A stretch of DNA of 50,307 bases from Vavraia culicis subsp. floridensis (taxonomy: Eukaryota; Microsporidia; Pleistophoridae). The translations under genes were made by a program, and so were the position numbers. The notes beneath the pieces are model-generated. The model was not told the DNA's origin. It worked only from the letters and a program-made list of their open reading frames with translations, and did not search any database. The stretch lies in contig NW_007360646.1 of assembly GCF_000192795.1 (NCBI RefSeq), forward strand, positions 1 to 50,307, written 5' to 3'. Numbering within the stretch: position 1 is the stretch's first letter; each line of letters opens with the position of its first letter. This document shows, piece by piece, positions 9,753 to 19,667 of this stretch.

Positions 9753-10932
9753 TGTGATTTCCTGTGCAGGTCATCCACTTGCACGCATTTCTGATAAATT
9801 TAATTTTTTATATACTTTTAGAAATCTTAAATAAGGTATTTATGCATCATATCGCATTTCCAAATAAGGTATTTATCCAAAAATACAATTAGTTTAGACC
9901 ATGCAATTATGCTTAAAGAAACAAAAATATGATCTTTGTAATTTTCGCTCCCTCTAAAACCATTATAAAGACCGATCTGTGCATCCAAGTCCCGCCACGA
10001 GCACCATCAGCATGTCTGCAATCAAAGAGCAGAAATTACAATTTATACCAAAAACATTTAGTTGTTACCTCGCACAGCGTCATGAAACACATTTCCGGAG
10101 GAGTAAGTGCGCATCTCAAAACTGCATGTTCATGCGCATGCTTAGTTTACATGGACAGCTGTTGGTACAAGAAAATTTAACAGTTCTATACGATGGTTGT
10201 GTATGGAGATAAACAAACATTTTTAAAAAAGCAATTTTGTACGGCTAAGTGTTTGCGGACACGGGTAGTACGTCACGAATCAAAGCGCATGAATAGGCCA
10301 AAAAATAATTTTAGATTCGTGTGCTGTGGAGCCGTCATTCGTACTAAAACAAGAATGTAAAGGTTTTTGAACCGCCTACAGCAGAAACAACGTAAAAAGC
10401 AGCGGGCAACGCAACCGTGTATAAAGCTGAGCAGTGTTTTCGCTGCGGCTGTCGATGTTTATCCTCTGGTCTAATTCTATCTGCCATCACCCGACATGCA
10501 TTCCATGAAAATTAAAACTTAGTTTTAAACGAGGACGTAGCAAAGTGCAGCATCACAGGCATTGATGAACGGCTGTCTGTGCTGGTTGTATGGCCCTCCT
10601 GAAAATCAAAAAATTGGTGGCACATCCTGCGCTGGGCAGGCATTCAAAACGTCACGGTGTTCTTTTCGTATGAGAAGGATGCTGTGATAGGTGTTAAGTT
10701 TTGATAAGGCAGATTTATCATGAACAGAGGAAGGATTTGCTATGAAGAGGTGCTGCACACCAAGGAAGACTGTTCAGTACACAGCGGTGGTACTGCCCGA
10801 CTGCAAGTACCGGCACTTAGAGAATTTGCACCGAAGCATTGCCACATCGCAGCACAGGCACCCGCCCGCGATCTAACCCAAAAGAACGTATCCCCGCCAT
10901 TCACCTGAATATGATTATATTTATTGTAAAAC
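9753..10932. other. Intergenic; possible decayed coding relic near 10.6-10.9 kb
   Basis: Short ORFs are present but none is convincing. A 66-codon ORF from the ATG at 10012 has no match I recognise. Around 10600-10900 two different + frames each hold a protein-like stretch that does not continue, which could be a decayed gene. Otherwise I see nothing. Confidence 0.35.
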
Positions 10933-11118
10933 TCAAATCTCCTCAACACTGCTGTTATCACTCAAATGCACCTTCATGCTATCAGCCGTGCTGCACCCCA
11001 TCTTTACTCTCCTTATCTTCTTGTTTATATCGATGCCCACAACCTTTCTCTCCACGTTCTTCTTCCTTACGTACGGTAGCTTCTTCTCTTTGTTCAAGTC
11101 TTCTATTACGTTTCCCAT
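10933..11118 (-). CDS. Putative small charged protein, unknown
   Basis: A 61-residue ORF starting at an ATG and ending in TGA. The product is rich in Lys, Arg, Val and Asp, with a basic middle (NKKIRRVKMG) and an acidic Ser-rich tail, and composition like a real small nucleic-acid-associated protein. The start follows an AT-rich run of short T and A tracts, with no CCC upstream. I do not recognise the family. It may be genuine or an exon-sized remnant. Confidence 0.35.
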   Translation of the reverse strand: MGNVIEDLNKEKKLPYVRKKNVERKVVGIDINKKIRRVKMGCSTADSMKVHLSDNSSVEEI

Positions 11119-12318
11119 TAATTTAATTTAATTTCTTTTTTCTTTTTTTTGATGCCCTTTTAATTCTTTTTTTTTTAAATGTTGTTTTAGAAAGTGAAAT
11201 AAACGGGGAGTGTTTTTATTGCGGAACAGAAGCGTAGTGCACTGCGATGGCGTGCTGTGCAGTATTTGATGCGTGCTGGTGCTGCATCTGTTTTTGATCG
11301 TATTTTACGTTTTATATCACACCGCCCATTTTTCTGCTATATTTGCCACGTGCACGTCTTTGCTCGTACGTTCTTGTCAATGCTTTGTAAATTGCCTTTT
11401 ATTGCACATTTTCAAGATTCTTTATTTTTGTTGCACTGCACCTTTCTCAGCAGCACCAATGTACGCTGATACCTGCTCTATTCCTTGTTTGTCCACATAC
11501 CACTCCTCATCACAGGCAACGTAAAATTTAGCTAGCAATCTATCAGAATGATGGCAGCCTCTTGCACAAACATGCCGTACAGCGAGTCGTGCAGACCAGG
11601 CAACGTAAAATTTAGCTAGCAATCTATCAGAATGATGGCAGATCTGTGCAATTTTATCACAGTATTTAATTAAATCGTAATTTATGCGAATTACTGTACA
11701 TTAAATCGTACCGAGCGTAAGAAATGACGTGAATTTGTAGGTGCAATTAAACTGAGATGAGGTAAAACAAAAAATAAGAAAAGAATATGCTATAGATGGT
11801 TGGGACCGTAACAAGGGGTGCGATGGAGATGACCCCATGAGATGTGTGTAACTGCCTATGAAATACGTTACTTGTATTCTCTCCGTTTTGGAGCGCTAAA
11901 AATTTTGGTAGAACTACCGTATTTGCGGGACATCCCCGTTACAAGGGTTGTACAACGTGTCGCATGGCACGATGCGCTGATTAGACGTGTGTGAGTAGGA
12001 AAGGACGAATAGCGTATTTTTAGTGAAAAGGGGCTAAGAATGGATCATTTGCTCGTTATATCACGTAAATGGGCGGGTCGTTTCGCTGCAGGTACTTGAT
12101 GTGCAAGCAGGTCTTGGCAGGAACAGATTTACCTAAGGGATGGGCAGGTCGTGTCAAACCACGTACAATCTGATTAGTGCACCGGAACAATCACAACGAG
12201 ATAATCACATCTGCTGTACCAGCCAATCACCAAAATACCAATCCCTGGCATAAACAGGTTATCAATACAACAGAGATGAAACACCACGCATTTAAAAGGA
12301 TCCTTTACACACAACCAC
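11119..12318. other. Intergenic with a spaced duplication
   Basis: A T-rich run at 11125-11180 flanks the small - strand ORF. A 45-bp sequence is repeated at 11513-11557 and 11597-11641, each with TTTAGCTAGCAATC. No gene or RNA is recognised. Confidence 0.5.
11513..11641. repeat. Direct repeat, 2 x 45 bp, 84-bp period
   Basis: Copies at 11513-11557 and 11597-11641 appear identical and are separated by 39 unrelated bases. Confidence 0.85.
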
Positions 12319-12624
12319 ATGTGTGAGCTTAGATTCTGTGGCACGAAGCGGAAAACGAAACGAACTGAAAATCAAGACACCAATGATATATTCTGTCCGT
12401 ACTGTGCGAGCAGTACTAAGAGCGTGTGGCTCGTTGATACAACGCATTTAACGTTCTGTTTCTTCCCTTTGTACACGCTTTATACTTCATCGGAGTACGT
12501 GGGCTGTAAGAGCTGCTATAAAAAACTTGGCGATCGGAGTGTTAAAACATGTGAACGGTGTACAAATGTTATAATTGCGAGGTATCGGTACTGTGGAAGG
12601 TGTGGATTGGCTGTAGAACCGTGA
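12319..12624 (+). CDS. Zinc-ribbon protein, paralogue 1
   Basis: The 101-aa product has paired cysteine knuckles: CPYC near residue 31, GCKSC near 67, CERC near 82 and a final RYCGRCG. A hydrophobic stretch with FFPLY sits between the first two pairs. This layout resembles the zinc-ribbon-15 type domain of small fungal proteins (CPxC, then FFIPL, then CxxC) plus an extra C-terminal ribbon. A second copy lies at 14871-15182 on the same strand. The ATG at 12319 has no full CCC motif, only CACACAACCAC. The last codons of the gene are repeated many times immediately downstream (12581-12984). Zinc binding is likely; the cellular role is unknown. Confidence 0.72.
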   Translation: MCELRFCGTKRKTKRTENQDTNDIFCPYCASSTKSVWLVDTTHLTFCFFPLYTLYTSSEYVGCKSCYKKLGDRSVKTCERCTNVIIARYRYCGRCGLAVEP

Positions 12625-12984
12625 TGATGGCAGGCGTGGTAAGTAGGCGTGGTAGGCAGGTATCGGTACTGTGGAAGGTGTGGATTGGCTATAGAACCGT
12701 GATGATGGCAGGCGTGGTAAGTAAGGGTGGTAGGCAGGCGTGGTAAGTAGGCGTGGTAGGCAGGTGTGGATTGGCTATAGAACCGTGATGATGGCAGGCG
12801 TGGTAGGCAGGTGTGGATTGGCTATAGAACCGTGATGATGGCAGGCGTGGTAAGTAAGCGTGGTAAGTAAGCGTGGTAAGTAGGCGTGGTAGGCAGGTGT
12901 GGATTGGCTATAGAACCGTGATGATGGCAGGCGTGGTAGGCAGGTGTGGATTGGCTATAGAACCGTGATGATGGCAGGCGTGGT
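12581..12984. repeat. Minisatellite grown from the 3' end of the zinc-ribbon gene
   Basis: A core beginning TGTGGATTGGCT and ending in GGCAGGCGTGGT occurs six times, starting at 12601, 12679, 12765, 12812, 12898 and 12945. The first copy is the end of the gene itself, with its TGA stop. The second also carries the preceding TATCGGTACTGTGGAAGG. Copies are linked by GGTAAGTAGGC-type spacers. The later copies share ATAGAACC where the gene has GTAGAACC, so they derive from one ancestral duplicate. Confidence 0.9.
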
Positions 12985-13540
12985 GATGAGCCCGCTAGCA
13001 CACACTCCCGTAAATAAAAACGTAGCATACTTAATCTTTGATTGGATGTACTTCTACGTTTTTTACCGATCACATGCCTGAGCACCTCCCTCTACCGTTC
13101 ACTTTTCTCATCCAGGGATTGTACGCATACCAAGATAACACGCCATCTCCATGAATGCCTGCAAAACGAACATCTTCGTTTTGTTGATCCAAACCATTTC
13201 TGTTCGCAGAAATGTGTGATAAACGGAGAGTAACCACAAGTACAGCACTAATTTACATTTGTACCGGTACAACCCCCTTTCCAGGTGCGCACACGGTTAC
13301 TCATCGTAATTGCTAAGGAGAAATATAAATTTGGTGGTAGAGCACCATACGGACATGTTGCGGTGCATGGTAGGTATTTTAAGGAATGACCGTGTTATGT
13401 GCACGAAGAGTACGCGGTGTAAGCGAGCAGGTAATCAGAGCTAAGCATGTTCTACCATTGAACTGTTTCGTTGTACGAGACCGGAGCAATTGGTTGTGTG
13501 GGAGAGAAGAAAACGTAATTTAGTGAAAAAGCAACAAAAC

Positions 13541-13660
13541 TGCTTTGCTATGATTTAGGAAGGAGCCTGCAACAAATACAAAGGTGGTGAGCAACCTTCA
13601 TGCTTTGCTATGATTTAGGAAGGAGCCTGCAACAAATACAAAGGCGGTGAGCAACCTTCA
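13541..13660. repeat. Tandem duplication, 2 x 60 bp
   Basis: Units 13541-13600 and 13601-13660 differ at about one base (GGTGGTG against GGCGGTG), so the event is recent. Confidence 0.9.
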
Positions 13661-13715
13661 TGTTTTAAGCCAAATTACAGCGGAAAATCGCATCTTGGTT
13701 GGTAGAATCGGTGAG

Positions 13716-13868
13716 ACACACCGATCTGCCAATATGAACGCGATCAGTAAATCGTGGTGTGCCGTATGTACGCAACTTATGAAACACACCGATCTGCCAA
13801 TATGAACGCGATCAGTAAATCATGGTGTTCCGTATGTACGCAACTTATGAAACACACCGATCTGCTCG
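13716..13868. repeat. Tandem duplication, 68-bp unit, 2.2 copies
   Basis: Units start at 13716 and 13784, and a partial third at 13852. Each begins ACACACCGATCTGC. Copies 1 and 2 differ at only a couple of bases. Confidence 0.9.
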
Positions 13869-14460
13869 ATTCGTGCTGATCACCGGTTGTAATACGTACT
13901 GATGATGTAAGCAGTGCGTAGGACCAGGTGCTGCACACAAAACCATCAGCTGTCCAGGTTGGGTGTATTGCAGGCAAAAACGTGCTAATATTTATGCTGT
14001 ACCTGGTGTATGTGCTGCTAAAAAGGATGTTTGATCATTGTTAGCGTGAAAAGATAAAATTGCAGCAGCACGTGGCGTTGTCCCTAAAACATTTCAATGG
14101 TGAACATCAAAGGTTGTTGTGACCGGTTCTCACGATCTGTAGAAATTATTGCACCATACTTCAGGTAGAAACGAGCTGCCATAAAAAATAAATTACATTT
14201 TAGACAGCAGTGTGCCATTGTACAGGCCTATGAGCATATATAACCGTTCTTATCCGGCATATAAGAGCACACTTTATGATCTAAACATACTTTTCGTACG
14301 CCACCAAGGAACGTGCAGCACGTGAAACGAGCCTGGGATAAGAAATGATGGTTCCAGAGAATACATAAATTTTATTGCACGGTAATACGAATCTTGTCTT
14401 GAGGAGATGATCAAATAAATAGAACAACAGATCTTTCATCGAAAAGTGTCCTACTTGCTG

Positions 14461-14618
14461 AAAATCGCTTAATATCACTTCACGTGCCCAAAAGGGCAGA
14501 ATCACGAAGAGTGGCTTAAAACAAAGAATGCACTGCCATAAAATCGCTTTATATCACTTCACGTGCCCAAAAGGGCAGAATCACGAAGAGCGGCTTAAAA
14601 CAAAGAATGCACTGCCAT
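14461..14618. repeat. Tandem duplication, 2 x 79 bp
   Basis: Units start at 14461 and 14540 and are nearly identical. Each contains a small palindrome, TGCCCAAAAGGGCA. Confidence 0.9.
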
Positions 14619-14870
14619 CTGACAAAATACTTATTTTGTTATTAATTGCTGTTCCTCGTTAAGAACAACAATTCTAAGTTAAAGTGCAATTTGCTAGTTT
14701 TAAGAAGGCGTAGAACGCTTTTCGCTAAAAGTACGTTTTTCATCCCCCACACCACAAAAATTTTTGGTCATCTAAAAATTTTATTGGTGATTACTGCGTA
14801 AACATACCAAAAGCGTCAATCTAAAACATTTAAGAACACAAGTTATAAAAAGTGAAGCAGACCATTGCCC

Positions 14871-15182
14871 ATGTGCAACTGCTTGATCTGTGGCCTTTCG
14901 ACGAAGGTGAAATCCAGAAAAAATGAAAATGCCGTAAAAGACGTGTACTGCCCGTACTGCTGCAACACTGTCAACTCTGCCGATATTGTGCACAAGTACT
15001 ACTTCACATTCTTTTTTATACCGCTATGCCCCGTAAAGACAGCGATGACGTACACGGGCTGTGAGGTGTGCAAGGGCAAATTTAGCGATGGGCGGGTGAG
15101 AATATGCCAGAATTGCAGGAATGTCATTTTGAACGATTATAGATACTGTGGACGATGCGGAGACGCGGTTGGTTATCTGTAA
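14871..15182 (+). CDS. Zinc-ribbon protein, paralogue 2
   Basis: A 103-aa product aligned along its whole length with the protein at 12319-12624. It keeps CPYC, the hydrophobic FFFIPLCP stretch, GCEVC, CQNC, NVI and RYCGRCG, and adds an N-terminal CxxC. The pair therefore defines one small family with three to four zinc knuckles. The ATG at 14871 directly follows GCCC, which decides it over the in-frame TTG at 14865. An AATAAA signal lies about 25 bases after the stop. No function is known to me; a membrane-proximal zinc ribbon is a guess from the hydrophobic middle. Confidence 0.75.
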   Translation: MCNCLICGLSTKVKSRKNENAVKDVYCPYCCNTVNSADIVHKYYFTFFFIPLCPVKTAMTYTGCEVCKGKFSDGRVRICQNCRNVILNDYRYCGRCGDAVGYL

Positions 15183-15866
15183 AAGCGCAGTTTAGAAGAG
15201 CCAAAATAAAGCTGTCCATTCACGGATATCATGGTGGCTGGTATTAACAAGCAGTGTGCTCGTACTGGCACGTCGTTTTTACTAAATCAGGTTTGCGCAC
15301 TTCTTCATACATCAACATCCAAACAACACACTTTCTGGCCCGCTGGTACTCATCACCCGCCTGTGACTTGTAAAATACCATTTTATCACCTACGTCTTTT
15401 CTGGTTGCACATTTTGGTAGGGGCTAAAAAATTAATTTTGCACCGCAAACCGTGCTGTGGATTAGATAACACCAGAATAGGGCCTATTTGCGGGAAGGGT
15501 GCACGAAAGTGTAAGACATGGATCAGTTATGGGCAGGTAAATGCTTTTCCAATCCTAACCGTTTATGCATACCAAGAGAGCAACCCATCACTGCCGGTCA
15601 ATTCATCTACAAAACCATTGCTGAAAATGTGGTAGCCAGGCTTTTCAAGCATACCCAAGTCCCTGCAATAAACTTCATATGCAACAGCATCGGCTAGAAA
15701 TACCAGTTTTAGTTTTTTAAAGCTTCGGTAAGGCTATACGCTCAATTATTGAAGCGCTAGAACACGCCGAACAACCAGGTGATTGTTCATCTGCACCGTA
15801 GCACACCACCTGGTAGGCGTGTGCCCAAACCGATGATTTTTAAACAAACCACGCACAGCCCTCGCC
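15183..15866. other. Intergenic, nothing recognised
   Basis: An open frame from 15231 to 15635 (134 codons) has composition unlike the real genes and no motif. I do not call it. Confidence 0.4.
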
Positions 15867-16538
15867 ATGTTCACGCCCTCCAACATAAAAAAGTTAATTA
15901 ACGTCACAACAATCACGCTAAGAAAGAATAGCGTGACCTACGAGGTGCCCATCTATCCCAACACGCTAAAGCCGTACCTGAACAACCTACTACCGCTCTC
16001 CTCAGTGGTACACACCCATTGCATATACAAGAGCGTGTCAAAGGGTCTGCTCCACAACAGGGAGGCTCTTAAAGCAATACCGGGCGATAACATGGACCAA
16101 AAGATCGAGCACATTTTGCGTAACGGCCACGACAAGGAGGAGAGCACCACCAGAGACCACAACACCGATAAGAAGATAAGGAGCGTGAGCACGTATTTGA
16201 TGCGAAGGATACGCTACCAGCGCAGAAGAATCAGCTTGGAGGAAGCGATGGACATCGTGAGGAGATACGATGTGTCGAGGGATGTGAAGGTGGTGGCGAA
16301 CAGCATTGTGAAGGACCTGACAGCAAGAGATGCGGATTATGAACGGGAGAAGTTTAGGGTACGGGTGAGTGCAAAGTTTTGGGAGGAGATCCGACAAGCT
16401 TTTGATGTTGAGCAGGCTGGTGATTGGATGAGAATGGATGGCGAGGTGTTAAGAAAAGTTAAAGCGTGGTGTGAGGAGAGGAGTATTGGGTGTGAGATTG
16501 GGGATGAGAGCGAGGAAGAGGATGAAATTATCTGCTAG
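15867..16538 (+). CDS. SDO1: SBDS/Sdo1 ribosome maturation protein
   Basis: Sdo1 works with the GTPase Efl1 to release the anti-association factor Tif6 from new 60S subunits. The 223-aa product begins FTPSNIKKLINVTTI, matching the conserved start of SBDS. VSKG, a typical SBDS motif, follows near residue 58. The central region has the three-helix domain II (RRISLEEAMDIVRRYDVS) and the C-terminal part keeps REKFRVRVSAKFW of domain III, which is shorter than in other eukaryotes (about 250 aa). The ATG follows CACAGCCCTCGCC. The last codons, encoding an acidic tail, resemble the minisatellite that starts right after the stop, so the C-terminus may be drifting by repeat growth. Confidence 0.9.
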   Translation: MFTPSNIKKLINVTTITLRKNSVTYEVPIYPNTLKPYLNNLLPLSSVVHTHCIYKSVSKGLLHNREALKAIPGDNMDQKIEHILRNGHDKEESTTRDHNTDKKIRSVSTYLMRRIRYQRRRISLEEAMDIVRRYDVSRDVKVVANSIVKDLTARDADYEREKFRVRVSAKFWEEIRQAFDVEQAGDWMRMDGEVLRKVKAWCEERSIGCEIGDESEEEDEIIC

Positions 16539-17865
16539 GACAGGTTGGTATGGGAAGGAAGAGGGGGTGTTGAGGAGAGGGGTATAGGGTGTGAGCAAGG
16601 GGAGGAAGTACGGAAAAAATTTGGTGAGCAAGGGGAGGAAGTACGAAAAAAATTTGGTGAGCAAGGGGAGGAAGTACGAAAAAAATTTGGTGAGCAAGGG
16701 GAGGGGGTGAGGAAGAATCTGCTATTACGGGCAGCAACTCTGAAAGTGCCAGCCGATGCACGGTGCAACGAATTTGTTGTGCATTGCGATACCTGTGGCG
16801 TAATCACCGTGCACCGAGCGGATCAAAAGGAAGAAACTTAATTTTGAAGAAGGTCCGCAAAAATGACCAATCGTGATGGCAATGTTTTAGTATTCACGTA
16901 TAACGATGGACACCTTGGCATTTAAAGGAATAAAACGGGCGAAGTGCGGTTCTACACCCGTTTTGTAGTTCACGAACAGCAGATGAAGTGCAGGAGCAAA
17001 ACGTGTTCTAATGTTTGGGAGTGATTTGCACGTTAATTTTTTGCTGGCCGGGTTAGCACGTGGTCGTTTTTAATGAGAACGATTGGGCAGAGATGTGTAG
17101 CATTCCTCGTAGAACAGAACGTTTACGTACCATTCGTTGGCCGGACTTGGTCCTTTTGGTATTCCCTGCAGTGAAAACACGCTGTTTAACCACCCGTACC
17201 TTTCGTAGACCAATTCAAAGTTTGTTGATCAGCGTGCACACCGCACCGCTCCAGCAAACGCACTTTTCCGATCTGCCGGGACACACCATCGGTATTTTAG
17301 TACATCATCGTGCCAGGCAATGCGGTCGATTACGGATTGAGCATTTTGTTTTGGAGTAGATGTGGCAATGTGGGGCAGGTGTTTGCGTGCTCTCATGGCA
17401 GAAAGGCGCTCTAGCACGCCGTGTCTATGCTCGTTCTGATCAGGCCTATGCATTGCCGTGCTGCTCTTCTTATAACAACCATACCTGCAGGTTCATCACT
17501 TCCAATGATTGCTGCTACTTTCTGTTCCCTGTCATTGGTAGAGCAAGCCTACGTATTGCACACACCACGTGCAACTCCTGTTCATCATCCAAATTGAAAT
17601 CGTTTACCACCCAAGCAATGCAAAAATAAAATAAATACAATTTATCGTGCCCTGTGCCGTGTTCGGTGAGCAGAGAATAAATTTATTTTTTGCAAATATA
17701 CGATTTTTATTGCAAATAATATTTGTTCTGTTTGAAGAGGCGCTTTACCCGGTGTTGAGGTGAGGGACTCATAATTTTGAGAACACGCGATGTTCTGCTC
17801 GCCAGTAAAGCGCTCCTCATCAACCGCTCGTCCTAAAAATATTTTTTTGCTCACCCCTCAGGAAA
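16539..17865. other. Intergenic with minisatellite and possible retroelement relic
   Basis: It holds the 33-bp array at 16591-16712. A - strand segment at about 17040-17450 has weak similarity to a Ty3/gypsy reverse transcriptase (see findings). The region 17640-17865 is the RPS18 upstream sequence. Confidence 0.4.
16591..16712. repeat. 33-bp minisatellite after the SBDS gene
   Basis: Units begin GTGAGCAAGGGGAGG at 16591, 16624, 16657 and 16690 (the last partial). Bases 16568-16600 resemble the SBDS coding end at 16470-16500 (GAGGAGAGGAGTATTGGG against GAGGAGAGGGGTATAGGG). Confidence 0.9.
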
Positions 17866-18330
17866 ATGGCGCTCAACTACAACGACTCACCACAAACAAT
17901 TCAGCACATGATACGCATGTGCAACACGAACATCGACGGCCGCAGGCAGATTTTGAAGGCCCTCACCACCATAAAAGGCATAGGCATGCGCTTCGCACGC
18001 ACGCTCCTAACACGCACTCAGATACGCAACTGCCGTGCTGGTGAGCTCACTGCCGAGGAGCAGCAGCGCCTGGTCGACGCAATACAGGATCCTAAGTCGG
18101 TGGGCATACCTATCTGGATGTACAACTACAGGAAGGAGTACACCACAGGTGAGGACAAGCACCTGGTGGGCAACCAGATTGATGCTGCGTTTAGGTTCAG
18201 CCTGGAAAGGGGGAAGAAGATAAAGGCGGTGAGGGAGTGCAGGCTTGCAAGGGGAATGAAAGTGAGGGGACAGAGGACCAAAAGCAACGGCAGACACGGC
18301 CGTATTGTTGGTGTGAGCAGGAAAAAATAA
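17866..18330 (+). CDS. RPS18: 40S ribosomal protein S18 (uS13)
   Basis: The 154-aa protein is full length for eukaryotic S18, which sits in the head of the 40S subunit and contacts the P-site tRNA and bridge B1. It shows the helix-hairpin-helix segment TIKGIGMRFARTLL (about 44-57), a conserved central PIWMYNYRKEY stretch and the basic C-terminus ending GQRTKSNGRHGRIVGVSRKK. The ATG follows CACCCCTCAGGAAA. The TAA stop lies inside AATAAA (18326-18331), so the polyadenylation signal overlaps the end of the gene. No intron is needed to read the protein. Confidence 0.97.
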   Translation: MALNYNDSPQTIQHMIRMCNTNIDGRRQILKALTTIKGIGMRFARTLLTRTQIRNCRAGELTAEEQQRLVDAIQDPKSVGIPIWMYNYRKEYTTGEDKHLVGNQIDAAFRFSLERGKKIKAVRECRLARGMKVRGQRTKSNGRHGRIVGVSRKK

Positions 18331-19667
18331 AGTTATTTGGCGTTGAAGCTGAGTGTGGATAATGCACTCTCCTCGTGTTTTCAGTGGTGCTAATTGCCAA
18401 GGAGCGCGTTGTAAGGGTTAAGGGGCTTCCTTGTGTGCATGCTGTTCGTGGCACGTTCTCCAAAATTGCGTGTCTTTGTTCTGAAGGCATGGTCTGCTCG
18501 GCAGGGGAGCGGTCATTTTCTGAAGGCATGGTCTGCTCGGCAGGGGAGCAGTCATTTTTTTGAGCACCCCCCGGTCCGCTTACAACGCAGCCTTTCAGTT
18601 ATTCCGTGCACAACAGCACATTTCGTTGAAAATTCATTTAAATCGTACGGCCACATCAAAACACGCTTTTCTATTGTTCTGTGCTAAAAATGATTTATCC
18701 TCTTGTACCTCTGCTTTGCCCACCAATCACGTGTTGTTTTAGAAGTGTTTTTACAGCAAATGCTATTTTTTAACGATCTGTGCTTTTCAGGTTCATTCGA
18801 AAGTACGTTGCGGTGACCGTCTGCTAAACTGGTTTGGTTGCTGCAGGGGAACCGTAGCGGTGCCCTGATTTTTATTTAACCGCATACCGCACGCTGATTG
18901 ACCAGAGATACACCGGTACGACCAATGAAGAAGCCTTGTTTGATGTTTTTATCGCCGCTTGCCTTTGTTAGCTCCTTGAACGCACCGTTATCCTTTACAG
19001 GCACCTTCTCCGCATCGCAAACACAAATGAGTGATGCGGTGGTCCTGAACGATAAATCGATGGTGTACGCTTGGAATGGCGCTTTGGTGCGTTTAGCTCA
19101 ACGCATCGTTACGAGCCGTGCTCATGCGGATGAGGTGCGTGCAAGCGGTAAATATTTTAAGAACCTGTTTGATCATGGCTTCGCACAAAACGGTGATGAA
19201 GAGACGTGTTTGGGCACAAGGTTGTGCTGAGGGCGGAGACGGGCCTGGAGACGTATCAAGCGCAAACGCACACCCCTCTCCACTCGAAGTACTCCCTTCC
19301 CTGACCCAAGCTCATCGCAAGGAACAAAAACCGTTCATGATCAGTGCACCGAACAATTATCAAATTTTACAACGAATTCAGCCGTGCCACCGCAGCAAAC
19401 CGTTCGTGCTAGGATGCGTACCTCACCGTCAGCATCGCATCAAACCGCCCTGACAGCTAAATTGAGAGCGATTCTCAGGTACAAACATGTTTTATTGGTC
19501 AGAAGGTCCTTGCGATACGCTCGCGCACAACGAGATAGGCTGTTACTATCGCGCAGCGCATTGTACACGTGAAACATCTTTATCGTGTGCTTTCATCCCA
19601 ACTTGTCATATTTATCACGAATGTGTGTTACACCATGTCCTTAAAAGGCGAGTGCTTTTCATCCGCA
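18331..19667. other. Intergenic, nothing recognised beyond a short duplication
   Basis: It holds the 39-bp duplication at 18481-18558. An ORF at about 18925-19230 starts with a hydrophobic stretch but has no recognisable homology, so I leave it out. Confidence 0.4.
18481..18558. repeat. Tandem duplication, 2 x 39 bp
   Basis: Units 18481-18519 and 18520-18558 both begin CTGAAGGCATGGTCTGCTCG and differ by about one base. Confidence 0.9.

Larger units (their letters stand above)
12985..14870. other. Intergenic, rich in two-copy duplications
   Basis: No gene is supported. Three local duplications (13541-13660, 13716-13851, 14461-14618) have separate entries. Outside them I see no coding, RNA or regulatory signal. 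Confidence 0.5.

Noticed and set aside
12027..12060. GGCTAAGA stretch resembling the start of U2 snRNA
   Set aside because: Only eight or so bases match; the branch-site-pairing segment and flanking stem are missing.
12581..12984. CRISPR-like array
   Set aside because: Units are tandem and variable in spacing, with related rather than unique spacers, and the first unit is the end of a gene. The genome is eukaryotic.
15231..15635. 134-codon ORF after the second zinc-ribbon gene
   Set aside because: No motif, no CCC start motif, and composition like translated intergenic DNA.
16545..16841. ORF downstream of SBDS with Glu/Gly/Lys repeats
   Set aside because: It is made of the 33-bp minisatellite, and opposite-strand frames are equally open.
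18898..19230. 110-codon ORF with hydrophobic start, possibly a third ricin-B-like gene
   Set aside because: It lacks every conserved segment shared by the two real paralogues; it starts at TTG, and the first ATG is not supported.
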